From positions 1 to 45,025 of the forward strand of contig CAMGGA010000003.1 of assembly GCA_946055515.1 (NCBI GenBank): 45,025 nt of DNA, read 5' to 3'. How positions within the stretch are numbered: the first letter of the stretch is position 1; the number at the start of each line of letters is the position of its first letter. Made by a program: the position numbers and the translations under genes. Below the pieces are notes generated by a model. The model ran no database searches and had not been told where the DNA came from. It saw nothing but the letters and a program-made list of their open reading frames with translations. This document shows, one piece after another, positions 41,007 through 45,025 of this stretch. The stretch comes from an uncultured Bacteroidales bacterium (GTDB lineage Bacteria; Bacteroidota; Bacteroidia; Bacteroidales; Bacteroidaceae).

Positions 41007-41183
41007 GCTGCGCTAGCCTTGCACTTCGAGTTCAAACTCAACGCTACCGCACAGCTCGCCCTTGCGCAGATCGAGGAGAGGGGCTATGCCTTGCCCTACG
41101 CGGCCGACCCGCGCAAGGTGTACAAGGTAGGCATCAGTTTCTCGTCTGAAACGGGTACGGTCAATGACTTCGGGTATGTATGA
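41007..41183 (+). pseudogene. C-terminal remnant of AAA-ATPase-like/PD-(D/E)XK protein
   Basis: The frame from 41007 to the TGA at 41181-41183 reads HFEFKLNATAQLALAQIEER, then GYALPYAADPRKVYKVGISF and SSET. This is the typical end of the AAA-ATPase-like proteins with a PD-(D/E)XK nuclease domain that are abundant in gut Bacteroidota. FEFKL supplies the nuclease E-x-K. An in-frame stop lies just upstream (41004-41006) and nothing further upstream fits, so only about the last 55 residues survive. It marks a decayed mobile or defence-related gene beside the methyltransferase module. The rest of 40515-41364 shows no gene. Confidence 0.7.
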
Positions 41184-41325
41184 AACGGTTCGTACGGCGG
41201 CTGGCGGCAGTGATGGTGCTTCGTGTGCTGACCGACGGCTGTGGGCAGCGAACGGACGGTTCATGACGAACGGCAGGCGTGCTACAAAATTTAAGGGAAG
41301 TGGGGCTGATAGTGAAAGAAATGTT

Positions 41326-41333
41326 TAGATTTG
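41326..41333 (+). promoter_or_regulatory. Promoter -7 box of FNT gene
   Basis: TAGATTTG fits TAnnTTTG, 32 bp before ATG 41365; -33 box not clear. Confidence 0.5.
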
Positions 41334-41364
41334 TGCGCTAATACTATATTCCATTAGACCTTCT

Positions 41365-41964
41365 ATGATTCGAACCATTCAATCTGCTGTGTTGGCCGGC
41401 TGCTGCGTAGGCATTGCCGGTTTCGGCTACTTGGCCGAGAAAAGCATTGTGGGGGCGGTGCTTTTCTCCTTCGGCCTCCTCACTGTGGTGCACTATGCCC
41501 TCCGCCTCTACACGGGGACGGCGGGATTTATCAAGAAAAACGAGGTGGGACAGCTTGCGCTCATCCTTGTGTGTAACGTGGTGGGCTGCCTGATTGTGGC
41601 GCTCCTGGCACGCTGCAGTCCCATGCCGCTGCAGGAGACGGCGCAGGGCATCATGGAGGGACGGCTGGCCGCGGGACCCGTGCGCTGTGGCTTGCTGGCC
41701 ATCGGCTGCGGCTTCATCATGACCACGACTATCACGTTTGCCCGACAGGGCAAGTACCTGCCGCTGCTGGTGGGTGTGCCCCTCTTCATCAACTGCGGCT
41801 TCCCCCACTGCGTGGCCGACAGCTTCTATTGCCTCTGCACGCCCGTGGACTTCCTTGCAGCAAGAGCCGGCGAAATCCTTCCCTTCTTCCTTTGCATCAT
41901 GCTGGGCAACTTCGTGGGGTGCAACCTCTACCGCTGGACGCAGTGGCCGCTGCCGAAGGAGTAG
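41365..41964 (+). CDS. Formate/nitrite transporter (FNT) family channel
   Basis: 199 residues with about six hydrophobic segments. GFPHCVADSFY near residue 150 matches the FNT segment normally written GFEHSVANMF, with the central channel His at the usual place. The protein is shorter than the common 260-280-residue FNT but comparable to short Bacteroidales members. Probable role is export or exchange of formate, nitrite or another small monovalent anion. Stands alone between the pseudogene and convergent S41 protease gene. Confidence 0.75.
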   Translation: MIRTIQSAVLAGCCVGIAGFGYLAEKSIVGAVLFSFGLLTVVHYALRLYTGTAGFIKKNEVGQLALILVCNVVGCLIVALLARCSPMPLQETAQGIMEGRLAAGPVRCGLLAIGCGFIMTTTITFARQGKYLPLLVGVPLFINCGFPHCVADSFYCLCTPVDFLAARAGEILPFFLCIMLGNFVGCNLYRWTQWPLPKE

Positions 41965-42036
41965 GCGCGGCAAGGGCTGGGGCGTTTCCCTGACCCCCTC
42001 GCTGGACAGCACGGCCGGGACAGCCTCGGACAGACA

Positions 42037-42067
42037 TAAAAAATGCGCTGCAACGTGTGTGCAGCGC
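42037..42067 (-). terminator. Terminator of pfkB-S41 operon
   Basis: GCGCTGCA (42045-42052) pairs with TGCAGCGC (42060-42067); on the minus strand it is followed by T6 (ATTTTTTATG). About 65 bp after the S41 stop. Confidence 0.75.
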
Positions 42068-42079
42068 CACTGGACAGAT

Positions 42080-42123
42080 CACAGCCTTTTCCGCCGGAAG
42101 TTTCCGGGGCGGAAAAGGCTGTG
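42080..42123. terminator. Palindrome between FNT and S41 genes
   Basis: Perfect 16-bp arms (42080-42095, 42108-42123), with a loop GGAAGTTTCCGG that can pair further. No T-run follows on either strand, so it may act with the neighbouring terminator or be a protein site. Confidence 0.6.
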
Positions 42124-42132
42124 TGCGGTATG

Positions 42133-43815
42133 TTAGGCATCGGGCTCACCGCTGAGGAGTTTGTGCATGAGTTTGCGGTTGTGCATCATTTCCACGGCCT
42201 GCTGCACGGTTTTGTCCGTCTGCAGCAGGTATTCCTCGCGGCCCGCGTCGTAGTAGTAGTTTTCGATGATGGCCCCTTCGACCACGCGGCGGATTTCGGC
42301 TTCCCAGCGATGGAAGTCGTAATCGGCATTGTGCTGCAACTTCTTCTCCAGGGCATCGAGTTCGGCCTGCGCCTCGGTGGCGTAGCCTTCAAACTCAGCC
42401 ATGCGGCGCAGCGACTTCAGGAGGTGGAGACTCTGGCGGTCGTAGCTGAAGTTGTTTTGCTTCATGAACAGGCAGAAGTCGGCATACTCCTCCTCGCTGA
42501 GGCGGAATTCGGTGGGCTTCGCGATGTGGGCGTGGTGGGCCCGGTAGTGCACGCAATAGTCGAAGAGCTGTGTGCTGTGCTCGAGATAGATCAGGAGGTT
42601 GGGCAGACTGTCTGCGGGGAGTTCGACATCGGGCTTCACGCCACCTCCGCCCCGCACCGGGCGGCCCGCGGCGGTGCGGAACTCGCGGCTGAGAGAGTCG
42701 GGCAGGTGGAGAGGCACACCGTCCTTGAATTCGTAGGCCTGCACGCAGCGGCCCGAGGGGATGTAGTACTTTGCCGTGGTGAGTTTGAGCAGGGTCTTGT
42801 AGGGCAGTTCGCGGCTTTGCTGCACAAGTCCTTTGCCGTAGGTGCGGCGGCCCATGATGAGCGCGCGGTCGTAGTCCTGCAGGGCACCGCTGGTGATTTC
42901 TGCGGCAGAGGCCGACTGCTCGTTGGTCAGGACAATGAGAGGAATGTCGGGGTCCTGCGGGTCGATTTGCGTTTTGTAGACCGCATTGAGTTCCTTCACC
43001 TTGCCCCGCGTGGAAACCACTTCGCGGCCGCGCGGAATGAAGAGATTGACCGTCTTCACCGCCTCTTCCATCACGCCGCCGGGATTGTTGCGCAGGTCAA
43101 GAATGAGGCTGCGCGCCCCGAGCTGCTTCAGTTCGACCAGGGCGCGGCGGATTTCGTTGCTCGTGCCTTCGATGAACTGCGTGAGACCGATGTAGCCGAT
43201 GCTGTCCGTGACCATGGCGGCGAGCGATACGCTGGGCATGAGGATGTTGCGGCGCACGAGCTTGAACGTAAAGGTTTTGTTCGTCTCGGCCCGTTTGACT
43301 TTCAACTCCAGGGTAATGCCCGCTTCGCCGCGCAACTTCTCGCTGACGTTGGCGGTGTAGTCCGAGATGCGTTCCTCCGTGGGGTTCTCGAGGGGGGCGA
43401 TGTCCTCGCCGTCGATGGCGAGGATGATGTCGCCGGGGAGGAGCCCGGCCTGTGCGGCGGGCATGCCCGCGTAGGGCTTGGAGATGATACAGCGGTGGTG
43501 CGTTTCGGAATAGCCCACCATGGTGCCGATGCCCGCGTATTTGCCCGTGGTGAGTTCCTGGAGCGACGAGGTTTCCTCCTCGGGGTAGTATTCCGTGTAG
43601 GGGTCGAGCATTTCCAGCATATAAGCCAGGGCATTGTCGATGTTCTTCTTCGCGTCGAGCGTGTCCACGTAGTAGAGGTCCAGTTCACGGTAGAGCGCAT
43701 TGAAAATGTCCAGGTTCTTCGCTACCTCGAAGTTGTGCGTGCTCTTCTGGGCCGGGGCCGGCAGGGCCGACAGGAGCAGGAAGACGACGGAGATGATGAA
43801 GACGAAGGGTTTCAT
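42133..43815 (-). CDS. S41 family C-terminal processing peptidase
   Basis: 560 residues with signal peptide 1-22 (SALPAPA). Order: N-terminal helical region, PDZ domain about 85-175 (GIGTMVGY, GLLPGDIILAIDGEDI), protease core about 185-370 with Ser303 in NEQSASAAE and Lys328 in TYGKGL (the 25-residue spacing of the Ser-Lys dyad of CtpA/Tsp), and a long C-terminal helical region. Periplasmic protease that trims or degrades exported proteins. The frame is open 63 codons upstream through the pfkB gene end, but ATG 43815 gives the signal peptide. It starts 4 bp after the pfkB stop, so co-transcribed. Confidence 0.93.
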   Translation of the reverse strand: MKPFVFIISVVFLLLSALPAPAQKSTHNFEVAKNLDIFNALYRELDLYYVDTLDAKKNIDNALAYMLEMLDPYTEYYPEEETSSLQELTTGKYAGIGTMVGYSETHHRCIISKPYAGMPAAQAGLLPGDIILAIDGEDIAPLENPTEERISDYTANVSEKLRGEAGITLELKVKRAETNKTFTFKLVRRNILMPSVSLAAMVTDSIGYIGLTQFIEGTSNEIRRALVELKQLGARSLILDLRNNPGGVMEEAVKTVNLFIPRGREVVSTRGKVKELNAVYKTQIDPQDPDIPLIVLTNEQSASAAEITSGALQDYDRALIMGRRTYGKGLVQQSRELPYKTLLKLTTAKYYIPSGRCVQAYEFKDGVPLHLPDSLSREFRTAAGRPVRGGGGVKPDVELPADSLPNLLIYLEHSTQLFDYCVHYRAHHAHIAKPTEFRLSEEEYADFCLFMKQNNFSYDRQSLHLLKSLRRMAEFEGYATEAQAELDALEKKLQHNADYDFHRWEAEIRRVVEGAIIENYYYDAGREEYLLQTDKTVQQAVEMMHNRKLMHKLLSGEPDA

Positions 43816-43819
43816 AGGC

Positions 43820-44845
43820 TTAGTAGTTGGCCGAAGTGAAGGGGAAAGCGGCAGAGGCTTCGGCGGAATAGGTATCGAGAGACCCCCGGATAGCCTGCCA
43901 CGTGGCAGCAGGAAGTGCCGTGCCGACCACTTCCACGATGTGGCCCGCAAGGAGCGAACCGAGTGCGGCGCACTGCTCCAGATTGCCGCCGAGGGAAAGG
44001 GCATGGAGAAATCCGGCCGAGAAATAGTCGCCGGCTGCGGTCGTGTCTATCACCTTCTCCACCTCGCGGGCAGGGTAGTGGAGCTTTGCATTGCCCCATT
44101 TCACCCAAACGCCCTCCTTGCCCACTTTCAGCACGGCAATGTGGCACAGTTCGGCGAGAATGTGGAGGTTTTCCGCCACAGATTTCGACCCCGTGAGTGC
44201 CTCGGCCTCCTGTTCGTTGGCAAAGACGATGTCGGTATCGGCCAAAAGTTGGCGGAAGAAGTCACGCTCGGCCTCGACCACGTTGTAGCTCGCGAGGTCG
44301 ATGCACACGATGAGTCCGGCCTCGTGGGCAAGGCGCACGGCGGTTTCGATGAGCGCGTGGTTCTGCACGAGGTAGCCCTCGATGTAGAAAATGTCGTAAC
44401 CCTCGAACCATTCGGCCTTCACCTCGGCGGCTTCCAGCGTGGATGCTGCACCCAGATAGGTGGCAAACGTGCGCTGTCCGTCGGGGGAGATGAAGGTGGA
44501 GGCCACTCCCGTGGGGAGCGAGGCGTGGTGGAGGAGGTGGGGGCGGATATGGCTGTCGGCACAGGCCTGGGCAAAGGTTTCGCCCAAATCGTCGTGCCCT
44601 ACCTTGCCGATGAGACCGGGGGCACCTCCGAGATGGGCAATGGCCAGGATGGTGTTGCAGGCCGAGCCGCCCGTGGTGTATTTGGCCGGGAGCTGCGCCG
44701 TGCGCTGACGGATGAGGCGATAGCGCTCGGAGTCGATCAGCTGCATCGAACCTTTCGGGAGGGAAAACTCTTGCAACAAGTCCTCATTTTCAACCAAAAG
44801 GAGGTGGTCAATGAGGGCGTTTCCCATGCCTAAAACTTTTTTCAT
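43820..44845 (-). CDS. PfkB family carbohydrate/nucleoside kinase
   Basis: 341 residues, ribokinase fold. N-terminal substrate motif TTGGSACNTILAIAHLGG and GKVGHDDLG; the ATP/anion-hole motif reads DTTAAGDYFSAGF with catalytic Asp273 (Ala for the more usual Gly of DTxGAGD). The arrangement resembles bacterial proteins annotated as adenosine kinase, so a nucleoside substrate is plausible but not shown. First gene of the pair with S41 protease. Confidence 0.9.
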   Translation of the reverse strand: MKKVLGMGNALIDHLLLVENEDLLQEFSLPKGSMQLIDSERYRLIRQRTAQLPAKYTTGGSACNTILAIAHLGGAPGLIGKVGHDDLGETFAQACADSHIRPHLLHHASLPTGVASTFISPDGQRTFATYLGAASTLEAAEVKAEWFEGYDIFYIEGYLVQNHALIETAVRLAHEAGLIVCIDLASYNVVEAERDFFRQLLADTDIVFANEQEAEALTGSKSVAENLHILAELCHIAVLKVGKEGVWVKWGNAKLHYPAREVEKVIDTTAAGDYFSAGFLHALSLGGNLEQCAALGSLLAGHIVEVVGTALPAATWQAIRGSLDTYSAEASAAFPFTSANY

Positions 44846-44869
44846 GCTACTTTTTTAAAATTTTCTCGG

Positions 44870-44877
44870 CAAAGATA
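44870..44877 (-). promoter_or_regulatory. Promoter -7 box of pfkB
   Basis: Minus-strand TATCTTTG fits TAnnTTTG, 25 nt before the ATG at 44845. Confidence 0.55.
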
Positions 44878-44899
44878 GGCTTTATTTCAAAAAGATGCT

Positions 44900-44907
44900 T
44901 ACCTTTG
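44900..44907 (+). promoter_or_regulatory. Promoter -7 box of tRNA-Asn
   Basis: TACCTTTG fits TAnnTTTG, 42 bp before the tRNA; the leader would be about 35 nt. Confidence 0.5.
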
Positions 44908-44949
44908 CACCGCAATTCAGATAAAGACGGCAAGTTTTGTTATTTATCT

Positions 44950-45023
44950 GCTTCAGTAGCTCAGTTGGTTAGAGCACCTGACTGTTAATCAGGGGGTCGT
45001 TGGTTCAAGCCCATCCTGAAGCG
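44950..45023 (+). tRNA. tRNA-Asn (GTT anticodon)
   Basis: 74 nt cloverleaf: acceptor GCTTCAG/CTGAAGC, D-arm GCTC...GAGC, anticodon stem CCTGA/TCAGG with loop CTGTTAA (anticodon GTT), variable loop GGGTC, T-arm GTTGG/CCATC with loop TTCAAGC, discriminator G. The second T-stem pair is T-T, an unusual mismatch. CCA is not fully encoded before the window ends (G then CA). Confidence 0.95.
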
Positions 45024-45025
45024 CA

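Noticed and set aside
41180-41266. Tiny ORF (28 codons, MKRFVRRLAAV...) overlapping the pseudogene stop
   Set aside because: It has a basic start and a Cys, but it is very short, has no promoter, and lies in decayed DNA; a chance frame is more likely.

Overview
The window looks like chromosomal DNA of a GC-rich member of the Bacteroidota, most likely Bacteroidales (Prevotellaceae-like; genus not determinable by eye). The basis is: promoter motifs of the Bacteroidota type (TTTG, 19-20 bp, TAnnTTTG) before several genes; an acpP-fabF-rnc cluster; many lipoproteins with acidic residues just after the lipobox cysteine; a TonB-dependent receptor operon; and GH2, GH53 and GH95 secreted glycosidases.

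Layout. 1-495: half-truncated inverted-repeat element and a promoter. 496-4436 (+): surface polysaccharide operon (Wzz-like chain length regulator, Wzy-like polymerase, SGNH hydrolase lipoprotein, hexapeptide acyltransferase), closed by a terminator. 4512-11288 (-): acpP, fabF, rnc and pnp, with large hairpins between the genes. RNase III carries a ~550-residue disordered tail. 11438-17814 (-): operon of TonB-dependent receptor, DUF5689 lipoprotein and choice-of-anchor-J lipoprotein, followed by a non-specific DNA/RNA endonuclease lipoprotein. A secreted endonuclease/exonuclease/phosphatase-family protein is divergent (18097-19239, +). Together these look like a nucleic-acid scavenging locus. 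hisS follows. 20669-21476: ~800 bp gene-free stretch with a 21-bp tandem repeat and a candidate small RNA on the minus strand. 21477-25137 (+): GH2 beta-galactosidase and GH53 endo-galactanase pair. 25415-28535 (+): ArnT-like GT, GtrA flippase, GtrB-like GT2 lipid-linked sugar module. 28591-31053: GH95 fucosidase. 31121-37714 (+): ychF, lgt, a TPR/OmpA-like lipoprotein, a thioredoxin-fold lipoprotein without CxxC, and comM. 37715-38337: a second inverted-repeat element holding another copy of the 21-bp repeat and a bidirectional terminator. 38338-40514 (-): compact two-gene module, EcoRI-type adenine methyltransferase overlapping a DUF262-HNH nuclease by 4 bp. 40515-41364: structured leader and the remnant of an AAA-ATPase/PD-(D/E)XK gene. 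41365-41964: FNT-family channel. 42133-44845 (-): PfkB-family sugar/nucleoside kinase and S41 protease. 44950-45023: tRNA-Asn.

The most promising less-described items are the methyltransferase/DUF262-HNH module (with composition break and switch-like leader), the nuclease-TonB locus, the paired inverted-repeat elements with the shared 21-bp repeat, the RNase III with an RNase E-like disordered tail beside pnp, and the small RNA candidate. All functional calls rest on reading motifs by eye; no database search was run.
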